Assembly (NCBI GenBank): GCA_022571515.1
Contig: JACZXQ010000005.1
Coordinates: forward strand, 95,526 to 159,525
Direction: 5' to 3'
Origin: Gemmatimonadota bacterium
GTDB lineage: Bacteria > Gemmatimonadota > Gemmatimonadetes > Longimicrobiales > Gaopeijiaceae
DNA length: 64,000 nt
Shown piece by piece: positions 24,982 to 34,612 of this stretch. The first letter of the stretch is position 1. The number at the start of each line of letters is the position of its first letter. Under the pieces are notes generated by a model that did not search any database, had not been told where the DNA came from, and worked only from the letters and a program-made list of their open reading frames with translations. Both the position numbers and the translations under genes were made by a program.

Positions 24982-26180
24982 TACAACAGATGCCCCATCT
25001 TGGACCGCTTGGTGTCCAGGTATTCCTGGTTGTATTCGTCCGGGATCACCTTGAGGGGCTCTCGGCCCGTGACCTCCAGCGAATAACCCTCGAGGCCGAC
25101 GATCTTACGTGGATTGTTCGTCAGCAGCCGAATGCGGTGCAACCCCAGATCCATCAGGATCTGCGCACCGATGCCGTAGTCTCGCAGATCCGGCTTGAAG
25201 CCGAGCGCTCGGTTGGCCTCCACGGTGTCGTGCCCTCGGTCCTGAAGTTCGTAGGCGCGGAGCTTGTTGTGCAGGCCGATGCCTCGGCCCTCTTGCTTCA
25301 AGTAGACGATCACTCCGAGGCCGTTTTCGGCGATGCGTGCCATCGCGGCGTGCAACTGTTGGCCGCAATCACAACGCATGGATCGGAACACGTCACCCGT
25401 GAGGCACTCCGAGTGCATACGCACGAGTACGTCGGACTTGCCCTCCACCTCACCGTACACGAGCGCGACATGCTCCCGATCGTCGATGGGGCTCTGGTAG
25501 CCGATCACCTTGAATTCCCCGAATGCGGTCGGCAGGCGGGCCGTGGCGACGCGTTCGACCAGTCGTTCCTTGGCCAGCCGGTGTGCCACAATTTGCGCGA
25601 CGGTGATGAAGCTGAGCCCATGCTCCTCTGCGAAGACCCTGAGTTGTGGACGGCGCGCCATGGTGCCATCCGGATTCAAGATCTCGCAGATGACCCCAGT
25701 CGGTGCAAGACCCGCGAGGCGGGCCAGGTCGACGCCGGCCTCGGTCTGGCCCACACGCCGAAGCACTCCACCCGGCCTCGCTCGCAGTGGAAAGACATGG
25801 CCGGGCCGGCGCAGGTCCTTTCGACCGGTAGCCGGGTCCATCATGACCTGGATGGTTCTAGCGCGGTCCTGAGCACTGATCCCCGTGGTCACGCCGAAGC
25901 GGTTATGCGCATCGACCGAAATCGTGAACGCCGTGCCCTGGGGATCCGTGTTGTCCTCAGTCATCAGGGGCAGGCCCAGATCGTCGGCCCGGTCGGGCGT
26001 GAGTGCCACGCAGATGAGTCCGCGTCCGAACTTGGACATGAAGTTGATTGTCTCAGGAGTGATCAGCTCGGCAGCGCACACCAGATCACCCTCGTTTTCA
26101 CGACCTTCATCGTCCGCGACGATGATGAGTTTTCCTTCGCGGATGTCCTCAATGGCTGTCTCTATCGGATCAAACCGCAT
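24981..26180 (-). CDS. ribBA: Bifunctional DHBP synthase / GTP cyclohydrolase II
   Basis: 399 residues, two enzymes that supply both riboflavin precursors. The N-terminal half is dihydroxybutanone phosphate synthase: IIVADDEGRENEGDLVCAAE, TPETINFMSKFGRGLICVAL, GHVFPLRARPGGVLRRVGQT and GVICEILNPDGTMAR. The C-terminal half is GTP cyclohydrolase II with the zinc cysteines in CLTGDVFRSMRCDCGQQLHA, then YLKQEGRGIGLHNKLRAYEL and IRLLTNNPRKIVGLEGY. Both domains look active. Confidence 0.97.
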   Translation of the reverse strand: MRFDPIETAIEDIREGKLIIVADDEGRENEGDLVCAAELITPETINFMSKFGRGLICVALTPDRADDLGLPLMTEDNTDPQGTAFTISVDAHNRFGVTTGISAQDRARTIQVMMDPATGRKDLRRPGHVFPLRARPGGVLRRVGQTEAGVDLARLAGLAPTGVICEILNPDGTMARRPQLRVFAEEHGLSFITVAQIVAHRLAKERLVERVATARLPTAFGEFKVIGYQSPIDDREHVALVYGEVEGKSDVLVRMHSECLTGDVFRSMRCDCGQQLHAAMARIAENGLGVIVYLKQEGRGIGLHNKLRAYELQDRGHDTVEANRALGFKPDLRDYGIGAQILMDLGLHRIRLLTNNPRKIVGLEGYSLEVTGREPLKVIPDEYNQEYLDTKRSKMGHLL

Positions 26181-26214
26181 GGCTTAGCCTCCGAAAGCGG
26201 TTAAGTCGTAACTC

Positions 26215-26835
26215 TCAGGATTCATTTTGTGACGCGCCCTCCCGAGCCGCGAGCATCTTACACACGTGCTTCCCTATCAGATCCCCCTCCAGATTGACCG
26301 AGGCACCGGGCTCGAGAAAGCGAAGGTTCGTGTGATCCCACGTAAACGGAATGATGCCGACACGGCAAACGTCCGGCGAGGGCATCGTGCTCACCGTCAG
26401 GCTGATTCCGTTGATAGCGATGGAGCCTCGGAGAACGGTGACTTCCGCGACCACCTCCGGGAGAAAGAAGTCCATCAGCCTTGTCTGGCCGTCCTCCTCG
26501 ATGCCGACCAGGCTGCCCACCGCATCCACATGGCCTTGCACGAAGTGACCATCCACTCGACCGCCGAATGCGAGAGCCCGTTCGAGATTCAGGTGGTTGC
26601 CTATCTGGTACCTGCCGGCGATGGTGCGCGACAACGTGGTCGTCACGCTCTCCACGCAGAAGGTGTCTCCCTCCAGCCCCGTGATGGTGTGGCAGGCCCC
26701 GTCGATCGCGACGGAGGCGCCCTCCTCGAGCCCCGAGACAATCTCTGACGCCCGCACACACATTCGACGCAGACCCTCCCGGTCCTCCACGGCCGTGACT
26801 ATGCCCAGTTCTTCGATGATCCCGCTGAACATCAT
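26215..26835 (-). CDS. ribE: Riboflavin synthase alpha subunit
   Basis: 206 residues. The product has two similar lumazine-binding barrels: MFSGIIEELGIV and VAIDGACHTIT in the first, HFVQGHVDAVGSLV and IAINGISLTVS in the second. It dismutates two lumazines to riboflavin. Two adjacent ATGs (26835 and 26832) are possible; MFSGII is the canonical start, and the first overlaps the ribD stop. Confidence 0.95.
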   Translation of the reverse strand: MMFSGIIEELGIVTAVEDREGLRRMCVRASEIVSGLEEGASVAIDGACHTITGLEGDTFCVESVTTTLSRTIAGRYQIGNHLNLERALAFGGRVDGHFVQGHVDAVGSLVGIEEDGQTRLMDFFLPEVVAEVTVLRGSIAINGISLTVSTMPSPDVCRVGIIPFTWDHTNLRFLEPGASVNLEGDLIGKHVCKMLAAREGASQNES

Positions 26836-27959
26836 TGACCCCGGTCCAGGACTACGAGCACGTCATCACCGAAGTAGGTGGACGCGCCGACGGCATCCCA
26901 GCGGCGGGGATCGTCGGCCGGCGCGAGGTCCGGGAATGCCGGTACCCCGCTCTCGCCGAGCACGACAGGTGCGACGAACATGTAGAAGCGGCGTGCGATA
27001 CGTGCCGTGGTCAGCGCGGAGGCGAGCTTCCCTCCGCCCTCGCACAGGACCGACCTGATCCCACGCTCCCAGCACGATTTCATGACCGCCGGAAGCTCCA
27101 AGCCGTTCTCGGATCGGGGCACGCGTATGACGTGTGCGCCGGCGGACTCGAGGGCTGCAACCGAACCCTCGTCCGCGTCTGCGGAGGTGAAGATCAGCAG
27201 CGGAGTGGTCTCGACATCCCGGAACAACGCAGCCGACGGCGTCAGTCTGCACGTGGTATCCAGGACGACCCGAGTCGGCCGCACCCTCGGCGTGACCGCT
27301 CCACGGACGGTCAGCAGCGGGTCGTCCGTCAGGGCGGTATTAGAACCGACCATGATGGCGTCGAAGCCTGCCCGCAGGCGATGGACCTCCTGCTGGGCAA
27401 GCTGACCCGTCACGGTCGTGCGTTCGCCGGGCGCGGCGGCGACGTGTCCGTCGAGGCTCACGGCTAGCTTGAGCGCTACATAGATGGATCGCTCCTCGGC
27501 GTTGTGGAAGAACATGGGGTTTCTTCGCCGCGCTTCGACCTGCGTGTAGACGGGCCCCACCACCTCGACGCCCTCGGAGCTCAGATGCAAGTTGCCTCCG
27601 GCGGATTGCACTCCTGGGTCGCCCGCGCCATAGACCACCCGAGCAATGCCTGCCTCCACCAGCGCGGGTGCACATGGAGGCGTCTTCCCGTGGTGATTGC
27701 AGGGCTCCAGCGACACGTATGCCGTGCCCCCCTGGGCTCGAGCGCCTGCCGCCTTCAGTGCTCTGACTTCCGCATGGGGCCCGTCGAAGTATTCGTGGTA
27801 GCCCTCCCCGACCACCTTGCCGTCTCTTACGATCACACATCCGACCAGGGGGTTGGGATGAACCCTACCCCATCCTTCGCCGGCCAACGCTTCCGCCTGT
27901 TCGAGCCACTCGAGTTCCCCGGCAGAGAGGGTCGCGGGCGAGGTCAGCGTAGAAGACAT
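26832..27959 (-). CDS. ribD: Bifunctional riboflavin deaminase/reductase RibD
   Basis: 375 residues from ATG at 27957-27959, overlapping the upstream barrel gene stop by one base (TGATG). The N-terminal deaminase has the zinc site in GPHAEVRAL and VSLEPCNHHGKTPPCAPALV. The C-terminal reductase has VALKLAVSLDGHVAAAPGER and GFDAIMVGSNTALTDDPLLT, with VLCEGGGKLASALTTAR near the end. It performs the second and third steps of riboflavin synthesis. With ribE, ribBA and ribH it completes the dedicated pathway genes; no FMN riboswitch is visible. Confidence 0.95.
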   Translation of the reverse strand: MSSTLTSPATLSAGELEWLEQAEALAGEGWGRVHPNPLVGCVIVRDGKVVGEGYHEYFDGPHAEVRALKAAGARAQGGTAYVSLEPCNHHGKTPPCAPALVEAGIARVVYGAGDPGVQSAGGNLHLSSEGVEVVGPVYTQVEARRRNPMFFHNAEERSIYVALKLAVSLDGHVAAAPGERTTVTGQLAQQEVHRLRAGFDAIMVGSNTALTDDPLLTVRGAVTPRVRPTRVVLDTTCRLTPSAALFRDVETTPLLIFTSADADEGSVAALESAGAHVIRVPRSENGLELPAVMKSCWERGIRSVLCEGGGKLASALTTARIARRFYMFVAPVVLGESGVPAFPDLAPADDPRRWDAVGASTYFGDDVLVVLDRGQ

Positions 27960-28915
27960 CACAAGGTGACGCGCAGCGCAGCCGAAACGAAGAGCGGGTT
28001 GGACGACGCGCCGAAGTCGCCGGTTCGTCCCGGCAGATCGCCAAACCCCGACGACCAGCCCGCCTCGATGGACCCCTGGAGGACCAAGAACGACCAGGAG
28101 GTACCGCCGAAGTAGACTGTTCGCCGGTCCGTGAAATCGTCCGTCGCGGTGCTGATGGCGCCTCCGGGAGCCGTGGTGCGCAACGACATGTCCCCACGAT
28201 GCCAATCCCAACCCACACCCGCGAAGAATCCGATGAACGGTAGGTCCTTCCCGATGATCGCCCGGACGGACGTCGTGGAGAGGTCGAAGGTGATCTCGGC
28301 GTTGTCCCTTGTCCGATCTCCATACGTGGCTTCACCGAAACCACGATGGACCACCGAGACCGACACCCCTGGGGCCGTGAACGATTCGCGCAGGAGGCCG
28401 AGGCGCGCGCCCACACCCACCGTCCCAGCATTATCGCCGAACTCACTCGGCAACCTCAGATAGCTGGCCGTGGCGAGGAGGTCGAGGGAGAAGAGGCCAC
28501 CCACCGACGGTACCACGGAGAACCCGTCCAGGATCGAAACGACGATCGAGCCCTGAATCGTCGGTACCCAGAGCGTCTGATCGTCTACGTCCGAGCGGGA
28601 TCTGCCTGTAACGCGGGGGCTCTTCAGGCGGCCGAGCGTGGTGCGTACGCTCGCAGAGACGCGCGGCATGGATCCCAGCTTCTTCCCGAGCGTGCTCGAG
28701 CTGCCAGGCACATCCGTGCCGCCGGCGTCCACGAACCCTACGCCGGCACGAAGCGCCTGAGTCGCGATCGCAACTTCTTCGCACCAAATGCGCGCAACGT
28801 TCGCGCCTGAAAGGCATTGGCTCACGAGCATTTCGGCCTCCTGCCCGGAGGCTCCCGAAACGCTGCCCGCCAACATGCCTATGGCGAGCATTGAGAACAC
28901 CCGACCCCGCTTCAT
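27959..28915 (-). CDS. Predicted outer-membrane beta-barrel protein, unknown function
   Basis: 318 residues with a signal peptide (FSMLAIGMLAGSVSGASGQ). The mature part is rich in alternating hydrophobic strands and glycine turns (PSVGGLFSLDLLATASYLRL, SFLVLQGSIEAGWSSGFGDL) and ends SNPLFVSAALRVTL, typical of barrel proteins. I do not recognise the family. It lies between purM and ribD with stop/start overlaps at both ends, so it is co-translated with biosynthetic genes, an odd place for an envelope protein. Confidence 0.6.
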   Translation of the reverse strand: MKRGRVFSMLAIGMLAGSVSGASGQEAEMLVSQCLSGANVARIWCEEVAIATQALRAGVGFVDAGGTDVPGSSSTLGKKLGSMPRVSASVRTTLGRLKSPRVTGRSRSDVDDQTLWVPTIQGSIVVSILDGFSVVPSVGGLFSLDLLATASYLRLPSEFGDNAGTVGVGARLGLLRESFTAPGVSVSVVHRGFGEATYGDRTRDNAEITFDLSTTSVRAIIGKDLPFIGFFAGVGWDWHRGDMSLRTTAPGGAISTATDDFTDRRTVYFGGTSWSFLVLQGSIEAGWSSGFGDLPGRTGDFGASSNPLFVSAALRVTL

Positions 28916-29946
28916 ACCAAGCTTACTCCTGTCTCACTCCGTACACTTCCCAGTACCCACGCCGCAGTTCCCGCAGCACTGAGCCGGTCCACGATGGAGT
29001 CCACGTATTCAGACGCTACCACCGCGATCATGCCAATTCCCATATTGAAGACACGGAACATCTCGTCCCGCTCGACGCGCCCTGCTTCGGCCAAGAACCG
29101 GAAGGTTTCGGGGACGGTCCACGAGTCCAGCTCGATGGTGGCCCCCAGAGCCGGCCCGAGCGTACGCGGGAGATTGCCGGGCACGCCGCCACCGGTAATG
29201 TGCGCCAGACCTTTGATGATGCCCTCGCCCAGCAACGGACTCAGGAGTGCCTGGTAACTGGAATGGATCGTCAGCAGCACGTCGGCGACCGTCCTGTCCT
29301 GTCCCGGAAAGACATCGTCGACGTCAAGGCCCAGTACATCGAAGACAATCCGGCGAGCGAGCGTGTATCCGTTGGTATGTAGGCCCGAGGACGGAATGCC
29401 GATAAGGGTATCTCCGGCCACGACGCCGGAGCCATCCAGGATTCGATCCCGTTCGACGACCCCGACGATGAAGCCGGCGAGATCATACTCGTTGGCCCCG
29501 TAGAAGTCCGGCATCTGGGCCGTTTCTCCACCCAGCAGGGCGCATCCGTTCTCGCGACACGCCATGGCGATACCGCTTACGACGTCCTTCACCACGGCTC
29601 CGTCGAGGTCACCTGTGGCGAGGTAGTCGAGAAAGAAGAGTGGCCGCGCGCCTTGGACCAGGATGTCGTTCACGCAGTGATTCACCAGGTCCTGGCCCAC
29701 CGTGTCGTGCCGTCCGGCGCGGAAGGCGATCTTGAGCTTGGTGCCCACTCCATCCGCGCTCGAGACCAGCACGGGGTTGGCAACCTCGGGCGGGACCGCA
29801 TAGAGACCCCCGAAGAGGCCCATCTCTGACAGTGTGTTGGCGTCCCGGGTGGATTCGACGAGGCCTCTCAACCCCTCTTTCGTACGGTCGGCTGCATCCA
29901 GGTCGACACCTACGTCTCGGTAGCTGAGGCCCCGAACGTCAGCCAT
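28912..29946 (-). CDS. purM: Phosphoribosylformylglycinamidine cyclo-ligase
   Basis: 344 residues, full length. Closes the imidazole ring in purine synthesis, forming AIR with ATP. YRDVGVDLDAADRTKEGLRG, VSSADGVGTKLKIAFRAGRH, HCVNDILVQGARPLFFLDYL, ALLGGETAQMPDFYGANEYD, GIPSSGLHTNGYTLARRI and LAHITGGGVPGNLPRTL are PurM blocks. It overlaps the kinase upstream by 8 nt and the barrel gene downstream by 4 nt. Confidence 0.96.
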   Translation of the reverse strand: MADVRGLSYRDVGVDLDAADRTKEGLRGLVESTRDANTLSEMGLFGGLYAVPPEVANPVLVSSADGVGTKLKIAFRAGRHDTVGQDLVNHCVNDILVQGARPLFFLDYLATGDLDGAVVKDVVSGIAMACRENGCALLGGETAQMPDFYGANEYDLAGFIVGVVERDRILDGSGVVAGDTLIGIPSSGLHTNGYTLARRIVFDVLGLDVDDVFPGQDRTVADVLLTIHSSYQALLSPLLGEGIIKGLAHITGGGVPGNLPRTLGPALGATIELDSWTVPETFRFLAEAGRVERDEMFRVFNMGIGMIAVVASEYVDSIVDRLSAAGTAAWVLGSVRSETGVSLV

Positions 29947-30874
29947 TGGTACTCCCGGCCGTGTCGAACTCGTGTTCGAAGGAGGTCATCTCCTTGAACT
30001 CGGCGACCCGCTCGAGCACATCGTCCGTGGTGAGTTCCTGCAAGCGATCGATGCTGAAGCTCTCGACCGCGAACGAGCCAGTGACCGAGCCGTAGATCAT
30101 CGCCCTGCGGTAGTCGGCCTGTGTGGGATTGATCGTCTGGGCGAGATAGCCGAGAAAACCGCCCGCAAAAGAATCGCCAGCGCCGGTAGGGTCGAAGATC
30201 GCGTCCAACGGATAGCCGGGGGCGAAGAACGTCCAGTCCTCGGCGAAGAGAGCCGCGCCATGCTCGCCCTTCTTGACGACCACTATCGATGGGCCGTGCC
30301 CTCTGATCCACCGGCTCGCTCGTACGAGATTGTGATCACCCGCCAGGAGCTTCGCCTCCGAGTCGTTTACCATGAGGATGTCTACGCGCTCCAGCAGACG
30401 GAGCAGGGCCTCCCGGCTGCCTTCGATCCAATAGTTCATGGTGTCACACACGACGACGCTGGGCGCTCTCACCTGCTGCAGAACGGACGACTGAAGCTCA
30501 GGCGCGATGTTGCCTAGAAACACGAACTTCGCGTCTCGGAACTGTTCTGGAATTCGTGGCTGGAAGTCCGCGAATACCCCAAGCTGCGTGTCGAGGGTTT
30601 CGCGAGTGTTGAAGTCGTCGCTGTACCTGCCGGCCCAGAAGAAGCTCGACCCGTCGGCGCGTTCTACCCCGCTCAGATCGGCTCCCCGCTCACGAAGAAA
30701 GTCGAGTTTGGCCATGGGGTAATCCTGGCCGACGACGCCCACGACCTGAACGTTGGAAAGCAGGGTGGCGGCACCACTGAAGAAGACGGCCGAACCACCC
30801 AGCACACGCTCGGCCTTGGCGTGGGGCGTTTCAACAGAATCCAGGGCGATACTGCCTACCACGAGAATGGTCAT
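29939..30874 (-). CDS. PfkB-family carbohydrate/nucleoside kinase
   Basis: 311 residues. ILVVGSIALDSVETP and LGGSAVFFSGAATLLSNVQV form the sugar-binding N-terminus; IFDPTGAGDSFAGGFLGYLA is the PfkB signature with the catalytic Asp and anion hole. Members phosphorylate ribose, adenosine, fructose and others. Clustering with purM favours a nucleoside or ribose substrate, but the sequence alone does not decide. Confidence 0.9.
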   Translation of the reverse strand: MTILVVGSIALDSVETPHAKAERVLGGSAVFFSGAATLLSNVQVVGVVGQDYPMAKLDFLRERGADLSGVERADGSSFFWAGRYSDDFNTRETLDTQLGVFADFQPRIPEQFRDAKFVFLGNIAPELQSSVLQQVRAPSVVVCDTMNYWIEGSREALLRLLERVDILMVNDSEAKLLAGDHNLVRASRWIRGHGPSIVVVKKGEHGAALFAEDWTFFAPGYPLDAIFDPTGAGDSFAGGFLGYLAQTINPTQADYRRAMIYGSVTGSFAVESFSIDRLQELTTDDVLERVAEFKEMTSFEHEFDTAGSTNG

Positions 30875-30902
30875 TATGCTCGCAGTCGAGGGGTGACGTG
30901 AT

Positions 30903-32591
30903 TCATGATGGAGCCTCTTTACGCTCCATGCGCTTGGGAGCGGAGAGGCCGAGCACCGCGAGGCCGTTCGCCAGCACGATCTGCACGGATCGCGTGAGCG
31001 CCAGGCGCGCGCTGCTCAGCTCTGGGTTGTCCACCAGCACCGCCAATTTTGGGTTGCGACTGGGGTTGCCCGCGTGATACCACGAATTCACCGCTCCCGC
31101 CAATTGTTCGAGGTAGTCGCACACCAGGTGCGGCGCCCTGAGTTCGGCTGCCCTTTCGATCAAACCCGGGAGGTTCGTGAGCCGCTTGATGAGTTCCAGC
31201 TCCGTTGGGTGCGTCAGCAGAGTCAGGTCCGCACGGGCGACAGCGCCGTCCTCGAGATCGACTCCGGCCTTCCGAAAGATGCTACACATGCGGGCGTGGG
31301 CGTACTGGATTTTGTAGACCGGATTCTTCTCCGACTGATCGAGTGCGAGATCGAGGTCGAACACGAGTTGCGCTTCGGGCTTCCTCCACTGGAACAGATA
31401 GCGCGTGACGTCCACACCCACCTGCTCGAAGAGTTCTCGGAGCGTGACCATGAATCCGGAGCGCTTCGAGAACTTGACCTCTTTCCCGTCCCTCTCCACC
31501 CGCACCATCTGGTGAAGGACATATTCCGGATAACCTCGAGGCAATCCCAGGGCCTGCAGGCCCGCACGCACGCGCGCTACGGTACCGTGGTGATCGGAGC
31601 CCTGGACGTTGATCACGTGCTCGAAGCCCCGTCCCCACTTGTCCATGTGGTAGGCGACGTCTGGGAGAAAATACGTCGGCGTTCCATCACTCTTGAGCAT
31701 CACTCGGTCCTTTTGGTCGCCGAACTCGGTGGTCTTGAGCCAGACGGCGCCTTCGTGATCGTACACGAGGCCGGTAGCCCGGAGATCCGCCACCGTCGAG
31801 TCGACCGAGCCATTCTCGTAGAGTGACGATTCCAGAAAATACGTGTCGAACCGTACGCCGAAGTCCCCCAGATCACGGTCCTGTTCCTCACGCAGCCTCG
31901 CCACGGCAAAGATCCGGAGGGCCTCGAGAGCGTCGGGAGTAACCTCGCCGGCGTACCGGTCGCCCACCTCGTTTTCAAACTGGTTGGCGAGTTCTACGAC
32001 GTACTCTCCGGGGTAGCCACCTTCGGGAATTTCCGCATCGTTGCCCAGGTGTTGCTGATAGCGGGCCCACATGCTCTCCGCCAGGCGATCGATCTGGACG
32101 CCGGTGTCGTTGTAGTAGTACTCCCGGCTCACGGACCATCCCGTCCATTCGAGAAGGCCGGCAATCGCATCGCCGAGAGCGGCCTGGCGGGCGTGTCCGA
32201 TATGTAGGGGGCCCGTCGGGTTCGCAGACACGAACTCGACCATGATCGGGCGTCCTTCCCCCACGTCGGTACGCCCGTAACCGGTGCCGGCGACCATCAC
32301 ATCCTCGAGCACGGCGGCCACTTGGCGCTGATCGAGGCGGAAATTCAGGAATCCCGGTCCCGCGATCTCGACCGCCTGCACACCGGCTGCATCCAGGTCC
32401 AGCCGCTCGGCGATCTCTTCCGCGATGGCCCGAGGCTGTCGCTTCAGGACCGATGCGAGCGTGAGCGCGACGTTGGTAGCGAGATCACCGTGCGCAGGAT
32501 CCTTGGGGCGCTCGAGTTGGATTTTTGCGGACTCCACACCCATCCCCGAGAGCACGGCTTCAATCGCGTCACGAATGGCCGACTCAGGCAT
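30903..32591 (-). CDS. argS: Arginine-tRNA ligase
   Basis: 562 residues. The class I signature is in VSANPTGPLHIGHARQAALG, with the KMSKS equivalent FSKRSG after KEVK, as is common in ArgRS. An N-terminal Add-1 domain (DPAHGDLATNVALTLASVLK) and the C-terminal anticodon-binding helical domain (QYAHARMCSIFRKAG to end) are present. It ends 28 bases before the kinase gene and follows the zinc-ribbon gene by 8 bases. Confidence 0.97.
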   Translation of the reverse strand: MPESAIRDAIEAVLSGMGVESAKIQLERPKDPAHGDLATNVALTLASVLKRQPRAIAEEIAERLDLDAAGVQAVEIAGPGFLNFRLDQRQVAAVLEDVMVAGTGYGRTDVGEGRPIMVEFVSANPTGPLHIGHARQAALGDAIAGLLEWTGWSVSREYYYNDTGVQIDRLAESMWARYQQHLGNDAEIPEGGYPGEYVVELANQFENEVGDRYAGEVTPDALEALRIFAVARLREEQDRDLGDFGVRFDTYFLESSLYENGSVDSTVADLRATGLVYDHEGAVWLKTTEFGDQKDRVMLKSDGTPTYFLPDVAYHMDKWGRGFEHVINVQGSDHHGTVARVRAGLQALGLPRGYPEYVLHQMVRVERDGKEVKFSKRSGFMVTLRELFEQVGVDVTRYLFQWRKPEAQLVFDLDLALDQSEKNPVYKIQYAHARMCSIFRKAGVDLEDGAVARADLTLLTHPTELELIKRLTNLPGLIERAAELRAPHLVCDYLEQLAGAVNSWYHAGNPSRNPKLAVLVDNPELSSARLALTRSVQIVLANGLAVLGLSAPKRMERKEAPS

Positions 32592-32599
32592 CGTCCGGC

Positions 32600-32932
32600 C
32601 TACTCGTCCTTGGAGGACGACGATTTGGACTTCGACTTGGACCCGCCGGTGTCTCCGGTGCCACCCTTGCTTCCGGAGGCACCCTTGTCGGAAGTATCGC
32701 TGGACGATGAACTGTCACCGGCGACATCCGACGCCTTGGCCTTCTTGTAGTCATCACTCCGATAGTCCGTGATGTAGAAGCCATCGCCCTTGAAAATGAA
32801 GCCGGCTCCAGCCGAGAGGATACGTTCAGCCGCTGCACCGCACACCGGGCATGTGGCGCCCGGTTCGTCGGACATGCGCTGAAAGAGGTCGAAAGCGTGC
32901 CCCTTGGGGCAGCGGTATTCGTATGTCGGCAT
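32600..32932 (-). CDS. FmdB-type zinc-ribbon protein with Ser/Lys/Gly tail
   Basis: 110 residues from ATG at 32930-32932. MPTYEYRCPKGHAFDLFQRM and CPVCGAAAERIL give the CxxxH...CxxC zinc ribbon of the FmdB putative regulatory family, followed by FIFKGDGFYITDYRSDDYKK. The last 40 residues are low-complexity Ser, Lys, Gly and Asp, probably disordered. FmdB proteins are frequent and poorly understood; nucleic-acid binding is only suggested by the fold. Confidence 0.85.
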   Translation of the reverse strand: MPTYEYRCPKGHAFDLFQRMSDEPGATCPVCGAAAERILSAGAGFIFKGDGFYITDYRSDDYKKAKASDVAGDSSSSSDTSDKGASGSKGGTGDTGGSKSKSKSSSSKDE

Positions 32933-32943
32933 CCGTTGGCCGT

Positions 32944-32967
32944 GGAATGTTGGAATGTGGGAATGTG
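32944..32967. repeat. Three perfect 8-bp tandem units in a gene leader
   Basis: GGAATGTT, GGAATGTG, GGAATGTG lie in direct succession 11 bases upstream of the zinc-ribbon gene start. On the transcript this reads as repeated ACATTCC just before the start codon. It may be a slippage-prone tract or a protein site. Confidence 0.6.
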
Positions 32968-33028
32968 TCGCAAAGTGTGACGGCGAAATAAAATAACGCG
33001 CCGGGCCGGGCTTCAACACCGGGGAGGG

Positions 33029-34600
33029 TCAGGGATCGTAGGTGCCCCACTCTTCACGGAGCACGGCATGGATCTCACCCAGGGTCACGAGAGCCTTCAC
33101 GGCGTCGATGATCGGTGGCATGAGATTGTCCCCGCTTGCGGCCGCCGCTCGTACAGCTTCACACGCCTGTGATGCGTTCTCCTGATCCCTGCCGGTCTTC
33201 AACTTCTGGAGACGGTGGGTCTGCCGTTCGGCAAGCGCACCGTACTCGGGACCCTTGATTCGAGGTTGGTCTTCGGGTTCCTGGAACGCATTGAGGCCGA
33301 CCACGGTCCGACGCCCTTCCTCGATGTCCATCTGGAAGCTGTATGCGGCCTGGTGGATCTCCTCTTGCATAAAGCTTATGGCCTTCGACGCGCCCCCGAG
33401 CCGCTCGATTTCTTCGATGTAGGTGTTGGCCCGCTCCTCGACGGCATCAGTGAGCTCCTCCACATAGTAGCTTCCCCCGAGAGGATCGACGGTCTTCGTG
33501 ACGCCTGCCTCGTGAGCGATGACCTGTTGTGTCCGAAGCGCCAGCTTGGCCGACTCCTCAGTGGGCAGTGAGAGGGCCTCGTCGTACCCGTTCGTATGGA
33601 GCGACTGGGTTCCGCCGAGCACGGAAGCAAGTGCCTGAATCGTGCTCCGCACTACGTTGTTGAGCGGCTGTTGGGCTGTGAGCGTGGATCCCCCCGTCTG
33701 GGTGTGAAAGCGCAGGCGGCACGACCGGTCGCTGGCGCCGTGCCGCTCCCGCATCAACCTGGCCCACAGTCGCCGGGCCGCTCGGAACTTGGCGATTTCC
33801 TCGAAGAAATCGTTGTGCGCCGCGAAGAAGAACGACAGCCGCGGTGCAAAGTCCTCCAACTCCAACCCGCTCGCCAGGGCACGCTCCACATACTCGAGGC
33901 CGTTCGCCAGCGTGAAGGCGATTTCCTGGGGCGCCGTCGAGCCCGCTTCGCGTATGTGATAGCCCGAAATGGATATGGTATTCCACTTGGGGATCTCGGT
34001 AGCACAAAAAGCCATCACGTCCGAGATCAACCGGAGGCTCGGCTCGACAGGAAAGATGTATGTGCCGCGGGCGACGTATTCCTTCAGGATGTCGTTCTGG
34101 ACGGTGCCGGACAGCTCCGCGCGGGGAACTCCCTGCTCGTCTGCGACAGCGACATACAGCCCCAGGAGTGTCGCGGCGGTGGAGTTGATCGTCATGGACG
34201 TCGAGACTCCGTCGAGGCGGATACCGTCGAACAACAGACGCATGTCTTCCAGCGAGTCGATCGCAACTCCGACCCTGCCGACCTCGCCCTCCGCCATGGC
34301 ATGGTCGGAGTCGTAACCCATCTGCGTGGGCAGGTCGAACGCTACCGAAAGGCCCGTCGTTCCCTGCTTGAGCAGATAGTGATAGCGCGCGTTGGTCTCT
34401 TCCGCCGTACCGAATCCGGCGTATTGCCGCATGGTCCACAGCCGCCCTCGATACATATCGGGATACACACCACGTGTGAACGGAAACGCCCCAGGGACGC
34501 CCCAGTGGGCGTCTTGATCGGTCGAAGTCGATTCGTAGAGACGTTCCACCGGAATCCCGCTGTCGGTGGTGAACTCCTCTGGGTGGTCGTTCGGTGACAT
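33029..34600 (-). CDS. Methylmalonyl-CoA mutase, large (catalytic) subunit without B12 domain
   Basis: 523 residues, the length of the separate catalytic subunit; the cobalamin-binding domain (DXHXXG) is absent and would be encoded elsewhere. [56 protein letters not shown] and [20 protein letters not shown] are conserved blocks of the TIM barrel, with the active-site Tyr in RQYAGF and His in GYHIREAG. It interconverts methylmalonyl-CoA and succinyl-CoA. GGGGAAAG precedes the ATG. Next to biotin carboxylase genes this forms a propionate-degradation set. Relatives include isobutyryl-CoA mutase, so the exact substrate is likely rather than certain. Confidence 0.9.
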   Translation of the reverse strand: MSPNDHPEEFTTDSGIPVERLYESTSTDQDAHWGVPGAFPFTRGVYPDMYRGRLWTMRQYAGFGTAEETNARYHYLLKQGTTGLSVAFDLPTQMGYDSDHAMAEGEVGRVGVAIDSLEDMRLLFDGIRLDGVSTSMTINSTAATLLGLYVAVADEQGVPRAELSGTVQNDILKEYVARGTYIFPVEPSLRLISDVMAFCATEIPKWNTISISGYHIREAGSTAPQEIAFTLANGLEYVERALASGLELEDFAPRLSFFFAAHNDFFEEIAKFRAARRLWARLMRERHGASDRSCRLRFHTQTGGSTLTAQQPLNNVVRSTIQALASVLGGTQSLHTNGYDEALSLPTEESAKLALRTQQVIAHEAGVTKTVDPLGGSYYVEELTDAVEERANTYIEEIERLGGASKAISFMQEEIHQAAYSFQMDIEEGRRTVVGLNAFQEPEDQPRIKGPEYGALAERQTHRLQKLKTGRDQENASQACEAVRAAAASGDNLMPPIIDAVKALVTLGEIHAVLREEWGTYDP

Positions 34601-34612
34601 CGTTTCTTTCCC

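Noticed and set aside
24990..26204. A 404-codon plus-strand frame opposite ribBA
   Set aside because: Complete antisense of a conserved bifunctional enzyme; no motif recognised.
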